Positions 43,901 through 56,712 of a DNA stretch of 64,000 nt are shown piece by piece. The notes under the pieces were generated by a model that was given only the letters and a program-made list of their open reading frames with translations, was not told the origin of the DNA and did no database searches. Position 1 is the first letter of the stretch, and the number at the start of each line of letters is the position of its first letter. Source of the stretch: Haematobia irritans (lineage: Eukaryota > Arthropoda > Insecta > Diptera > Muscidae); assembly GCF_050003625.1 (NCBI RefSeq), contig NC_134398.1:86863983-86927982 (forward strand), read 5' to 3'. The translations under genes were made by a program, and so were the position numbers.

Positions 43901-46743
43901 CACCCTCAAAAAAAATCGCTTCTTTAACATATGTTCCAAACATATTTTGCAGGAAGCACATATATTATTGGATACTGCCGAAACATTAATATGTTTGTTT
44001 TATGTGAACATATTATATGTTTGGAAGCATTTTGAGCCCAAAAATATTATATGCTTGGAAGAATTTTTTCGCAAAGACGATTGTGCTCATACCCTAACAT
44101 ACTCGCAATTTTCACTTCCACGAAATATTATAGTTCTTGGCACCTTTTTCTGTAATACAAATAATGTTGAAGAAATTATTCACTTTTATAATTTTTTTTA
44201 AATTTTACCTTTCGCCTGCACGGAGAATCGAACCGAGGACCATACACACACACTATCCACTGGGCTACGTAGCTGTTATAGTCACCAGTAGATAATTATC
44301 GTTATAAGTTACATTTATATAGCATAGTTTGCAGCGCCCACGAGCCCATGCAAACATAACATTATTTAACAGAAACATACATTTGTTTGCCACGTGAAGC
44401 AGTGGTTAGCATGTCTGCCTTGCATGCAAAGGGTCGTGGGTTCAATCCCTGCTCCGACCGAACACTTTTTTTTTTTTAATTTACACATTTATATTTATAC
44501 TATATTAAATTTTTATAATGAAACTTTGAAATGTGGGTTATTAAAGATTTATACACGCTCACAAAAAATCGCTTCTGTAACATATACTCCCAAACATATT
44601 TTGCTTCAAGCATATATATTTTTGGGTATTGCCCAAACATTTATATGTTTGATCTCTTCCAATATATAATATGTTTGAAAGCATATTGGTCTAAACAATA
44701 TATGTTTGGGTAGTCTAAGTTCCAAACATTTTGTATTTTTGCATCCAAATTCAATAATGTTGTCTTCCAAAACACAATATGTTATTATGTGAACATATAA
44801 TGTTTGGAAGCATTTTGCACCCAAAAATATTATATGCTTAAAAAAAATTCTCCCAAACAATATTGTGCTCAAAATTTTATTTATTTATTTATATATTTAC
44901 AATCATAATTGTAATTTACATAAATTGGCCGCTATGTGGCTTCAAATTACATAATGAAAATAAAATAAATAAATAAATAAATTATGAAAATAAACAGGTA
45001 ATATAGGTGCTAACAACATAGGTTTTCGACCTGAATGCTCAAAATTTTGTTTCTGCCTAATTGTATATTCCCCCACATCTTTCTCACTTCCACGAGATTT
45101 TTTAGTTCTTAGCACCTTTTTCTGTAATACAAACATTGTAGAAGAAATTATTCAATTTTATGATTTTTTTTTATTTTAATTTTACCTTTTGCCGGACGGG
45201 GATTCGAACAGCGGGCCACACAGTTTGTAAGGATCAAAGAAGTAGCTGATCAATTGCCCAAGGAAAAATAAAATGTTAATTTTGTAATAACAAGCAACAA
45301 CCACCAACTTAATTCAATATCGCTCCCTGTTAAATAGCGCTCCAAGCTACCAAACACACATATGTTTATAGGCTATTTCTAAATTAATATATGTTTGCAT
45401 CCAAGCATATTATATTTACAAACATTTTATGTCCCAAACATAATATGTTCTAACATATTAACATATATGTCCCAAACATGTTATGCTAGTTTATGAACAT
45501 TATATGCTTGCACTCAAAAAAGTGTTCCAAACATATAATGTTTATAGCCAAACATATGAAAAACAGTCTTTTTCAACCGTGTAGTCAGTAACAGTGCTTG
45601 ATATAAACGTAATTGACTGATTGGATAAAATATTATTTGGATAAAATATTATTTTTTATTGAAAAAATAACAATTTTGTAACAAAAAACTGTTTTTGGTA
45701 CAAAACTTTAAAATTTGGAAAGAATTCAAAAACTAACAAAAGAAGAACGTGGAGTCGAGTATAAACATACATAAATAATTTTATAATATAAACATAAATG
45801 TATTTAGGCGTGAACAGTTTTTTACTAGCATTGAACACCATCGCTCTAAAATGCCTCTTATTTTTCTTATTTATTTTTCTTTAATAATTTATTTTAAAGA
45901 AAATAAACTTTTTAAATTGTTTTAGCTGTAAAACTCGAACTTAATGCCCGCTTTTATATTTGATGGTGTCCGTCAACTCCTCGTGGACTACTTTTTAATA
46001 AAGAGGAACTAAAGTTTGTTTTTTTTACATTTTACTGTATAATTTTTCACTATTTCCTCCTTATTTCATTTTACTGTCCCAACTCTAAAAAGAGTATAGT
46101 GCCCTTTCGTTATTTTTATGAAGACCCCTGATTTCTTTTAACGAACCAAGAAAAAAATTGTGCCCATAATGCCAAAATGATAAACAAAACACATGTCCAC
46201 ACATACATAAAATGCTGCTCTCAAGGCGAAAACATAAGCTGTTTGTTTTTCAAATGTCTATTCTCTTGGTTCCGAATGTCTATTCTCTTTATTCAAATTA
46301 AATAATATTTAGACTTAAGCATATCAAATTTTTGGCCTTATCAAAAAACAGTTTTCCGAAACAACATACAAGCGGTTTCACAGAAAATTTTCTCTTTTGA
46401 TTCTTTCGCTTTGTAATGTTGATATCTTTCGTCAACTCTCTCGGTTTCCATCTCTATTTCTTTCTCTATACTCTCTCTATCGCTTGGAATAAAATATCAC
46501 AACATATGTATGTTTAGTCGAAATTTGTAAATTTATATATGTTTGCATTCACACATATGATTTTTATGACACATTCATGCCCCAAACATAATATATTGTA
46601 ACATATTATTATAGATGTCCCAAACTTTTGTGTTAGTTTAGCAACATTACTTGTTTGCACTAAATATATTGTGTTTTAAAATTTTGCCCGAAACACATTT
46701 TGTTTATATCGGAACATATGAAAAACATATTTTTCTAACAGTG
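43901..46743 (-). mobile_element. E2 copy 2 (minus), TA-flanked, split by E-long
   Basis: TA at 43899-43900 and 46744-46745; ends CACCCTCAAAAAAAATCG and the complement of CACTGTTAGAAAAATATG. The inverse of 3517-5300. Contains the divergent tRNA-like pair (44208-44275 minus, 44387-44462 plus). Confidence 0.8.
44554..45581 (+). mobile_element. E-long element copy 2, 1028 bp, complete
   Basis: TA at 44552-44553 and 45582-45583; starts CACGCTCACAAAAAATCGC and ends TCTTTTTCAACCGTG. Removing it restores aaagattta-TA-gtcag, which is exactly what the uninterrupted E2 at 4630-4650 shows (complement). Holds an antisense tRNA-like fragment near 45183-45240. Non-coding. Confidence 0.85.
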
Positions 46744-46907
46744 TAGGCAACAAAGTTTCATTTATTCGCGTTTTCAGCTTTTTTCTTCATATGATATCAG
46801 AATACTTTAAAATCATGTTAACGACACATTAAAATTTCCAAATTCGGGCTCAATTTTAAAGACGATTTCAATAATTTTGAGAAGAATTTTTAGAATTATT
46901 AAATCTA

Positions 46908-47133
46908 CACTGAAAGAAAAGTTTTCTTTCCTGAGGAACGAAATTTCATACAAGCAAGGTTTTCTTTTGACGCTAAAAATTTCTTTAAAAGCAAATAAAA
47001 TAGTTTAGAGAAATTCGTTGAAACATTTATCATAAATTTGGAGTTATCTGCTCTACAAGAAAATGCTTATAAGAAACGTGAATTTCGCTTGTTTAAAATT
47101 TCGTTCCTTAAGAAAGTAGTTTTTCATTTGGTG
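46908..47133. mobile_element. H element copy 1, 226 bp, TA-flanked
   Basis: Ends CACTGAAAGAAAAGTTTTC and TTTTTCATTTGGTG. The subterminal aggaacgaaatttc and aaatttcgttcctta are inverted. Copy 2 at 59912-60130. Confidence 0.8.
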
Positions 47134-47283
47134 TAAGTTGACCATAGTCAAACAAAATTATCTTTCATTTAACGATACCTAATTTTAAATCGAATTACTT
47201 AACTATTAAAACAAAACGACTCAAAATTTATCAATTTTTGGACAAAGAAAACAACTTTAAATCAGGGAAAAGGGTCCTCTCTA

Positions 47284-47900
47284 CACTAAAAAAAAGTTTA
47301 CATGGATCCAACGATTTTGACCATACCTTAAGGATTTTGGTATTGATTCCGAGCCAAAGTTGCGGCTTTAAATCTAGGTCCATTAAAATTGAAATTAGGA
47401 TACAGATCTCATTTATCAAATTTTCATTCTCTTTTCGTGTTTTATTAACGAAGATAGTCACGTACAAACAAATGCCAGTTAAAAAATCCAAATTATAACG
47501 GATACTTCAAAGTAAAAAATGTTTTCTTAATTCAAAAAACAACTTTAAACCAAATACGCTAAATCCTCAAAATAAGTCTTAGCCTATATTTGAAGCTTTC
47601 TTATCTTAAATCTAAAGTTTCAATATTTCAGTTAATTTAAGGACAATTTCTTTAAATCAAAAATGTGTTTCTTTACTTTAAGAAAAATTAGCCTTAGTTA
47701 AAAGACATGCGACTTTAACGGACGGACGCAAATATACAAAATTTATGTCCGAAATTTAATGAAAAGAATTTTTGAAGCAAACTATATATTAATTCAAATT
47801 TCATTATTTTAAGAAAATTTGTCCTTAATATTTTGAAAATTTTGCATCTTGAAATTTAGGTTGCGTAATATTTAATATCACATAAATATTTGTTTCAGTG
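47284..47900 (+). mobile_element. G element copy 1, 617 bp, TA-flanked
   Basis: Starts CACTAAAAAAAAGTTTACA, ends AATATTTGTTTCAGTG. Shares gtattgattccgagccaaag with A, so A and G are related. Copies at 55933-56593 and (fold-back form) 34915-35526. Non-coding. Confidence 0.8.
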
Positions 47901-48042
47901 TAATAAGCAAACTTTGGATTGGTATTGAAAATTTTGGTCCCACGAAAAAATTTTTTCCGTGTACTTATAAAACTTGCAGGACAAAATAATCATAGTAAAA
48001 TCTCTAGAGCATGATTTCGCATTACACGCTAAAAAAGAGATA

Positions 48043-48558
48043 CACTCAAAAAAAAGTGAACTCTCTATTTCACTAAAGCCAATTTAACTTTATTTTAGTT
48101 CATGGAATTATTATGTTTCGAGAAAGTTTCCTTTACTCTAATAATTTTTTGCGTAAGTTAGTTAAATTAACTAAAACCGAGGAAAAATATATACACAAAT
48201 GAAGCATAAAGATTAACTAAATTCGTATCTTTCACAAAATAGTTCAGTATTTCTTTAAATTTGCAAATTTTACTACAAATGCGTTCATCATGAACTTCGT
48301 ATGTCACTAAAGACATTCTTGCAATTTTTAACTCCAAAATTTTCTTTGAAACTACAAATTTTTCTTTAACAAGTGAAAAAACTTAATTATGTGTAATAAA
48401 TTTTCTTGAATTTGTCGAAAAATATTTACTTATTTTAATGACATCGGCGTGATGCCAGCGTTTGTAATACTGTTCAGTTAAAATTTTCTAAAAATATTCA
48501 AAATTTTCTAAAATTAACCGAAATTTTTCTTCCTGGTGGGTTCACTGTTTTTTCAGTG
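48043..48558 (+). mobile_element. B element copy 2, 516 bp, TA-flanked
   Basis: Starts CACTCAAAAAAAAGTGAAC, ends TCACTGTTTTTTCAGTG. Matches copy 1 throughout. Confidence 0.85.
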
Positions 48559-48910
48559 TATAATGTGCCTTTAACCCAAAGAAATAATATTTTCCTTACG
48601 AATGAAATTCCGCTTTGTTGTAAAGTCCTTTCTTGAAGAGCTAATAAACTAATAATAGTTCGACACCAATCATCAGTAAACGAGAAGCGTTATGTTTCAT
48701 ACAAAATAAACGAAAATATCATTTGGAAAGGGAGCACCTTCACGGCATCTATTTTTCTATTACACTGGATGTACAGCATGAACTTTGTCAGATTAACAAG
48801 CAATTTGGTGTTGTCAACAAAAAGTTTGTTGAACTTAAAAATTTACTTTAACAACAATTTATTGTAAGGTAAAAAATATGATATTTAAGAGTGAATTCTA
48901 ACTTTAACGT

Positions 48911-49453
48911 ACCCAGCAAAAACAATTGGAAACTCTTCCAAAAGCACAACTTTAAAAGCACTTCCAAAACTTGTCCTCCCAAAGATGTTCATTATTTTAA
49001 ATACACAGGGAGTTTTTTAATTAAAATTTTTATAACTCCATTTTTTCATATTTTTAATGGGAAATTTTAACTTTTTCTTTTTGTTTCAAATAGGTTAAAA
49101 ACAGTGTAAGAATTAATAAAATGGTACAAATTATTTAAATTTTGTCGAAAAAATTTCGAATTTTTAAAAATATTTTAGTCTAAAGATTTTAGAAAAGCGA
49201 TGAAATGCATTAGGAATCATTAAAAAAAATTATAAAAATTATTTGTTTGCCAAAATATGACGAACTTTTTTAATTCACATTCAAAACACTGAATTCGGAT
49301 CACACCTTAAGAAGTGATGCAAATTCAGTGCAGCGTCTGGTGAAATGGTGGATATGCTTCCTATGACAAGCCCATATCTGCGATAATTTTGCACAACTTC
49401 CGGATCCAAAAAGAACATTTCCAAAAATTTTTTGGCTACATTTTTTGCTGGGT
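48911..49453. mobile_element. Element with ACCCAGCAAAAA ends, 543 bp
   Basis: Left end acccagcaaaaacaattgg; right end ggctacattttttgctgggt. Same terminal type as I but a different interior; its right part resembles 39350-39485 and 7100-7172. No clear target duplication. Confidence 0.55.
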
Positions 49454-50707
49454 GATTCATCGCTTCTTTGACTTTCTAAGCTTTCTCTTCAGTACTTATT
49501 TAAAATTTCATTCTGTAATAACTTTGGGGTATTCAGATTCCATCCACACACAAGTTTTTCTTCAAACAAACAGAGGGACGATTGGATTTAATCCATCTGG
49601 CAGAAAATGCGGATGTAATTGGCCATAGGATTATGTTGGTGCTAGTGCTTTAATCATTCCGAGGAGATGTTCTTTTTCATACCTTTGCCTTTAGTTGTTT
49701 CACCATAGTTTTTTTTTCATGATAAATTACAAATACTTTTCAAACTTTAACCTTGTACTGTTGTAATTTTTTTATAAAGGGAAGTACCCAAATTGCCCTT
49801 TGACTCGTGTAGCGAAATATACAAACATTAATATTAACATTTCTGTTTTGAAATTTACAGCTTAAAATATGTAAATATTTTTACATATTTATGTGATGGT
49901 ACAAGTGTTAGGGAATATAACATACATCTATATAAGAATATGTACTTGCTCATCTCATTCTAATCTAATCCAGTGGCGAATATGGGTAGGTCCTCAAACA
50001 AAAGGCATTCACACAAAATACAATCGATGCTGTATTCTTCTATGCTTGAACAGTAGTATTTGTGTACTATACGCACATACCTAAAATGTAGTGCGGAAGC
50101 AAAAATTAGGGTAAAGTACCAATATTTACGTTCGGTATTTTTTGTTTATTTATCTATAGGGATATATGTTAGCAGCCGGTTTAATTATAAATAGTAAGAA
50201 CAGCAATAAATAAATAATAGAGAGAAGAAAAAAAGTTAACTAAGAGACAAATCTTAGTATAAACTTTAATATAATTTAAGAAAAAAAAAATAACAAATAT
50301 TGTGTGTAAAAAAATAATAATATTGTTTCATAAAAATAATACAAAGATTAAGAAACCATTAAATAAATAAAACAAAATAAGTGGTAATAAAATCATACAA
50401 AGTGGTAGGAAAAATGAACAAGAATAAATTCCGAGGAAAGAAATTAATTTTACCACGCTTCAAAACTCTAGTATCAGAGCGACAATTCTTCATTTTTACC
50501 ATTCGTCTTTAGAACTCTTTACACCCTGAACTAAAAATATTAAGCAATGCCACTCATTTCAAAAGAGAAATTTATAAATTTTATGCATAAACATAAGTTT
50601 GTTAAAATTATTTATAATTTGTTTTTGTCAATATTTATATTTAACTGTTTTAATCCCTAATTTCTTTTGTTATCCATTAATATCATTATAAAGTTGGTAC
50701 TGTCATA
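49454..50707. other. Unassigned AT-rich sequence, no gene
   Basis: No family match and no coding signal. A-rich runs at 50220-50400. Confidence 0.4.
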
Positions 50708-50709
50708 TA

Positions 50710-51643
50710 AAGGGTGATTTGTTAAGAGCTTGATAACTTTTTTTTTTAAAAAAACGCATAAAATTTGCAAAATCTCATCGGTTCTTTATTTGAAACGTTA
50801 GATTGGTCCATGACATTTACTTTTTGAAGATAATTTCATTTAAATGTTGACCGCGGCTGCGTCTTAGGTGGTCCATTCGGAAAGCCCAATTTTGGGCAAC
50901 TTTTTCGAGCATTTCGGCCGGAATAGCCCGAATTTCTTCGGAAATGTTGTATTCCAAAGCTGGAATAGTTGCTGGCTTATTTCTGTAGACTTTAGACTTG
51001 ACGTAGCCCCACAAAAAATAGTCTAAAGGCGTCAAATCGCATGATCTTGGTGGCCAACTTACCGGTCCATTTCTTGAGATGAATTGTTCTCCGAAGTTTT
51101 CCCTCAAAATGGCCATAGAATCGCGAGCTGTGTGGCATGTAGCGCCATCTTGTTGAAACCACATGTCAACCAAGTTCAGTTCTTCCATTTTTGGCAACAA
51201 AAAGTTTGTTAGCATCGAACGATAGCGATCGCCATTCACCGTAACGTTGCGTCCAACAGCATCTTTGAAAAAAATACAGTCCAATGATTCCACCAGCGTA
51301 CAAACCACACCAAACAGTGCATTTTTCGGGATGCATGGGCAGTTCTTGAACGGCTTCTGGTTGCTCTTCACTCCAAATGCGGCAATTTTGCTTAGTTACG
51401 TAGCCATTCAACCAGAAATGAGCCTCATCGCTGAACAAAATTTGTCGATAAAAAAGCGGATTTTCTGCCACTGATTTTGGTAATTTAATTCAATGATTTG
51501 CAAGCGTTGCTCGTTAGTAAGTCTATTCATGATGAAATGTCAAAGCATACTGAGCATCTTTCTCTTTGACACCATGTCTGAAATCCCACGTGATCTGTCA
51601 AATACTAATGCATGAAAATCCTAACCTCAAAAGAATCACCCTT
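50710..51643 (-). mobile_element. DD41D mariner-like element, deleted form, 934 bp
   Basis: Terminal inverted repeats AAGGGTGATTTGTTAAGAG and the complement AAGGGTGATTCTTTTGAG, flanked by TA (50708-50709, 51644-51645). Carries the transposase remnant described separately. Confidence 0.88.
50817..51530 (-). pseudogene. DD41D (rosa-like) mariner transposase, internally deleted
   Basis: The start MNRLTNEQRLQIIELNYQNQ at 51530 is joined almost directly to AENPLFYRQILFSDEAHFW, so most of the DNA-binding half is missing. The first D is in FSDEAHFW, the second in QQDGATCHT, the third in CDLTPLDYFLWGY. I count 41 residues between the last two, the spacing described for rosa-type mariners. A 1-base frame change occurs near 51270-51290, between GGIIGLYFF and KDAVGRNVTVNGDRY. 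The C-terminus HLRRSRGQHLNEIIFKK is intact. The catalytic core residues survive but the gene cannot bind its ends; effectively a MITE. Confidence 0.88.
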
Positions 51644-51645
51644 TA

Positions 51646-51969
51646 TAAGAATAAATTCTTGTTGTTCCAGTCTGACATTTCATTCAAATAAATAAATAAA
51701 TAAAAAAATAAATAAATATAATTTATATATGGCGGTAAAAGATGTAATTGTGTGGAAAGATATGTTAAATCATATAATTAATGATCAGGAACAAGATAAC
51801 AAACAGGTGAAAAAGAGCAGTAATTAACTGCAGCGGAGACAATCGGGAACGGGGACTTGTCACATGGCGATCTGGTCACATGAGTACATCACACTCAGAG
51901 AAGAGTGAACCCATTAGCGAGTTAGTGTTAATATTGAACTTCGCATGTCGCAAAAGAAGCATGTACCCA
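51646..51969. other. Unassigned, no gene
   Basis: Contains an aaataaataaataa run. No further signal. Confidence 0.4.
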
Positions 51970-52625
51970 CACTGAAAAAAATATTGTCGTGAGGTCAAAG
52001 ATTTCATGTCTTTAAAATACGAATACAAATTTTGCTTAGCATAGAAGACGCATTTCTCTAAAATAAAGTTATTTTCCTTGTCCAAAAGTCGATAAACTTT
52101 TCAATGAAGTCGTATTGTCCTTATAATTAAGTGATTTGACTTAAAAATGGGTATCTTAATATGAAAGAAAAAATTTATAGGCTAAGGTCAACTTGACTTT
52201 AATAATTCAGAAAAATTCTTTAAATTTAACGAAATTGTCTTTAAATTTGTTGTCTTTTTGCATCTTGACTACAAAGCAAAAAATCGTTCAAATATAGGAC
52301 ATGTTTTTCAAAACTTTATTTTAAAGAAGTTTTTTACTTCAAACATAGCATAATTTCTACTGGAAGTCGAGTCCTAATTTGGAAAATAAAGTTGCCGTTA
52401 ACTCGTTTTTAAAGGACTTTGATAGCATATGAAGAAAAAAAGCTGAGAAAGCAAAAAATTAAAATTTGCTTCCTAGAAGCAAGTACACAAAACCTAAATT
52501 TAAAAGAGAATTGTGTCTTAAAAGTATCCTTACTTGTATTCTCCGCTTCTTTGGCTCGGAATCAATACCAAATTTTTTAAACTAAAGACAAAATCTTTGG
52601 AAACGAGTATGCTTTTTTTTCAGTG
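51970..52625 (-). mobile_element. A element copy 3 (minus), 656 bp, CA-flanked
   Basis: CA on both sides (51968-51969, 52626-52627). Ends CACTGAAAAAAATATTGTC and the complement of CACTGAAAAAAAAGCATAC. Reverse of 22714-23370. Confidence 0.85.
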
Positions 52626-52627
52626 CA

Positions 52628-53690
52628 TAGTAATTTCCTATGGGTTAGTAATTTGTTTTAACTTTTGTCAAGTTCAAATTTAACTGTTCAGAAGAAAACA
52701 AAAAATACCTAAATAATACATTTTTTAAAAACGAAAAATTAATGTTCTGGACCACCTGGTGACTTGGAGCAAGGAGACCTAAAGGGGAGGATTTGAGTTA
52801 TTACATCCCCACTTCTACATGTCATATTACATTTAGTACAAGCCACTTACTCTTCTGTAATACAAATCTTTTAGTATCATTTATTACATTTTATTTTAAT
52901 TAGGATCGAACTGAAAATGGAAGTTTCTTGTCCAACTTTACGAAGTATTGCACAGTAAAAGTTCAGTAACGCTGAGAAAATACGTAGTCACTATTATTGT
53001 ATTAGCTTCAGTCCATTTACGAACTCATTGGAAGTTGATAACCATTTTTCTGGTAATGGCCGTAAGTTCAAATTATTTCCACTGAGTTAATTTTGTTCGT
53101 CAATAGTTAAATTTAACTAACTGTGAGCAAAATTTTGAACTACTCAATATTATGGAATTTACTTGTAGTTACGACGTTCAATTTTCTGAGTGCATGTGCC
53201 GATCTGGTCATATTCGTCCATCTATTGAAATTCCTTTTTTATATTCGATACATGATAAACAAAGAGAAATAAATTGTTTTATGCCGAAAACAATTGAGTA
53301 AAGTAGGAAGCTGGGTGAGACCAACCAACCCTTAACCTTTCCTACTGAATTAACCATCTCATGCCCGAATTAAAATGGGCGTGTCTAAAATTTGTTTGAT
53401 TGTACATATAAAATAGTGTTAATCTCAATATCAAAAAACAATAATGTCATTGTCCTAGGAGTTCTGGTTCAAGAGCTTCAAAATGTTGGGTATATGAAAC
53501 ATTGGGCAATGATGATATAAATTTAAATACATGTTGATTTTTTTCAAATGCCTTTTATTTATTTACAATTTCAATTGAGATATGGTGGTATACAAAACAC
53601 TTTTTTTTAGGCTTGGAGCACAAATTCACGTTGCCTTTGCACTTACAATTTTGGAAACCTAATTTTACAAAGCCTACTCCGCCTCATGCT
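52628..53690. other. Unassigned, with tribe-type scraps, no gene
   Basis: Around 53090-53195 there are B/J-like phrases (agttaaatttaacta, ttctgagtg). Nothing else recognised. Confidence 0.35.
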
Positions 53691-53699
53691 ATTTTATAG

Positions 53700-54012
53700 G
53701 AGTTTAATTTGCCTAAGTTGGGTTAGGCATGGTTGCAGCCAGTTATATTGGGCTTATTTAGTTCGTTGCGATACCAAAAATTGTGAACTTCTCTCTTATC
53801 AATGAGTGCTTCCCAATTCTATATTTATCTCAAAGACAAGGGAATTCAGTTTTATGGGCGAGTCTGAACTGCGTTCCACTTCGAGCAGCTTTCAAACGCT
53901 CAGAAATGTTACTAGAATTACTAAGAGAGAATAAATAATCCACATATGAAATACATTTTGGTATTCCATTGTAAGCAAGACGAACATCCTAACCATTAAA
54001 TCACGGTGGCTC
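53700..54012 (-). mobile_element. Old, diverged SINE copy (minus)
   Basis: gaacttctctcttatcaatg, acaagggaattcagttttat, gcgttccact and the head complement (aaccattaaatcacggtggct) follow the SINE body in reverse, with many changes and a lost B-box. No clean tail. Confidence 0.7.
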
Positions 54013-55139
54013 CCTTCAGAATCCGTAGAAGCAGCTGGTGATGGCGGAGTCGATAGAGAAGGTCATGAAACTTTTGAATTCATTGTTAAAAAGAGTGATA
54101 ACGGACGACCTCTCTTTTTGGCAACAATTGTAGTTTGACTTGAATTCAAAAGCTCGGTAGCAACATCCAAGTTTATCAGTGGCGTGTGCTTCAATTCGCC
54201 GTCTATATGTTTGATGTCTCTGAGGTACAATAACCTTATTTAGCTGTTGAACTTAATTATAAGAGGAATTATTTAAATTTATGTTTTTAACACTTTGTTA
54301 AAACAATTTTTTTTCTATCGAAATGAATTTGTCAGCATCGTTCTCGGAATAATAACTACTAACTGAACTTGTGACTCTTGACCGAACACTTGACTACCAA
54401 CCAAAAAGCTGTAAATTTGAACAACACATGAGGATATATTTTTGTGAAAGTTTCAAGGAAAATATTAAAATAACGGTGGTGTTGCATATACGCAACATCA
54501 GGCATGAGAGGGCTATTAACATAAACATTTGCGGAATACTATTGAACTAAATTTGGGAGATAAACCGTATTTCCGTATTTAAGAAAATTAAAGGATACAT
54601 GAGCTTAATTTAAATAAGATCGGTTAATACATGCTTGTATTGTACAAAGTTTCTAGGTATATATAAATCAGACTCGATATATGCCATACTTTACAGAGGT
54701 GTCTTATATACATTTTGAGATACATCGGATAAAAGGTGAGAGATATATGACCATATGTCTGATATTTTGCAATAAGATCGGTAATGTGGCTATGTTATAT
54801 TCATGCAAATCTTGGATACAAACATAGGAGTTAACAATAGGAGCTACACTCGATTTTACGCCTACAGAGTTAGAATACCACTAAAATTCAGTCCATTATT
54901 AAAAAATGGAGGCTATATCTAAATTTGATCCGATATTTTCCAAATTCAATATCGTTCATTTTCCAAATTCAATATCGTTCATTTCTTCAAAATCGGTCAA
55001 TAATTGCGAATAACAAAAACTTTGACAGACGGACACCAAGGACAATTTTAAGGCGATTATGCGTCGATCGGTATATATATTACGGGGTATAAAATCAATA
55101 TTTGTGGTAGTCACATCAAAGTAATTATACCTTAACCAC
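54013..55139. repeat. Unassigned, then degraded D-type repeat
   Basis: 54013-54600 unassigned. From about 54620 D-like phrases occur (gaggctatatctaaatttga, tttgacagacggacacc, ttacggggtataaaat), with heavy decay. No gene. Confidence 0.4.
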
Positions 55140-55141
55140 TA

Positions 55142-55769
55142 CACAAAAAAAAGCATACCCGGTTCCAAAGATTTTGTCTTTACTTTAACAATTTTGGTAT
55201 TGATTCCGAGCCAAAGAAGCGGAGAATTCAAGTAAGGATACTTTTAAGACACAATTTTAAATTTGGGTTTTGTGTACTTGACGCTAGGAAGCAAATTTTA
55301 ATTTTTCGATTTTTCAGCTGTTTTTCTTCATATGCTATCAAAGTCCTTTAAAAACAAGTTAACGAAAACTTTATTTTCCAAATTCAGACACGATATATAC
55401 TAAAAATTATGATATGTTTCAAGTAAAAAACGTCTTTAAAATAAAGTGTTGAAAAACATGTCCTATTTTTGAACGATTTTTTGCTTTGTAGTCAAGATGC
55501 AAAAAGACAACAAATTTAAAGACAATTTCATTAATTTTAAAGAATTTTTCTGAATTATTAAAGTCAAGTTGACCTTTGCCCAAAAAAGTTTTCTTTCATG
55601 TTATGATACCCATTTTTAAATCCAATCACTTAATTATAAAGACAACACGACTTCATTGAAAAGTTTATCGACTTTTGGACAAGAAATGCGTCTTCTACGC
55701 TAAGCAAAATTTGCATTCGTATTTTAAGAACATGAAATCTTTGGCCTCACGACAATATTTTTTTTAGTG
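55142..55769 (+). mobile_element. A element copy 4, TA-flanked
   Basis: Starts CACAAAAAAAAGCATACCC, ends TATTTTTTTTAGTG. 628 bp. Confidence 0.8.
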
Positions 55770-55932
55770 TAGGTGGTTAAATATTTTTTAGAAATATTAA
55801 AAAAAAAAATTAATTAAAATATAAATTGGAAAAACGTGTTCATATTTTTGTCTGTGTTAGTCCAACATTTGTGATACCATCTCAACTCCTCAAATTTTGT
55901 TTGGAGGTATAAATGGTTTATATTCCTATATA

Positions 55933-56593
55933 CACTCAAAAAAAGTTTACTTGGATCCAAAGATTTTGACATTCCCTTAAGGATTTTGGTATTGATTCCT
56001 AGTCAAAGATGCGGGTTCTTTAAAATAAAGAAATTTTGTAGCGACTTATCTGGCTTTAAATCTAGGACCAATAAAATTAAAATTAGGATACAGATCTATT
56101 TATCAAATTTTCGTTCCCTTTTCGCGGTTTATTAATATAGATACTCACGTACAAACAAATGCCAGTTTAAAAATCCAAATTATAACGGATATTTCAAAGT
56201 AAAAAATGTTTTCTTAATTCCAAAAAAAAAAAACTTTAAACCAAAGATGCTAAATCCTCAAAATAAGCCTTAGCCTATGTTTGAAGCGTTTTTATCTCAA
56301 ATCTATAGTTTCAATATTTCAGTTAATTTAAGGACAATTTCTTCAAATCAAAAAGGTGTTTCTTTACTTGAAGGAAAATTAGCCTTATTTCAAAGATATG
56401 CAACTTTAACGGCGGGACGCAAATTTACAAAATTTGTGTCCTAATAAAAAAATTTTTTTAAGCAAAGATTCTAAACTATATTTTAATTAATATTTCATTA
56501 TATAAAAGGAATTTGTCCTTAATGTTTTGTAAATTTCGCATCCTAAAATTTAGATTGCGTAATCTTTAATATCACGTAAACACTTTTTTAGTG
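55933..56593 (+). mobile_element. G element copy 2, 661 bp, TA-flanked
   Basis: Starts CACTCAAAAAAAGTTTACTT, ends CACTTTTTTAGTG. Matches G copy 1. Confidence 0.8.
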
Positions 56594-56712
56594 TACATAT
56601 AATTAAATCTGAGCCCTGGAACGAAACACAATGTTAGTAAACAAGTATGGGGAATTTAAAATTAGATCCATTTCTATGCATTTATGATTAATCGGGCAAT
56701 ACATGTGTACTA

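Larger units (their letters stand above)
46746..47960 (+). mobile_element. A element copy, split by H and G elements
   Basis: Pieces 46760-46907, 47134-47283 and 47901-47960 follow the A consensus in order (cttcatatgatatcag, gttgaccatagtc, taagcaaactttg). H lies at 46908-47133 and G at 47284-47900, both with TA duplication at the point expected from intact A copies. Confidence 0.7.
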
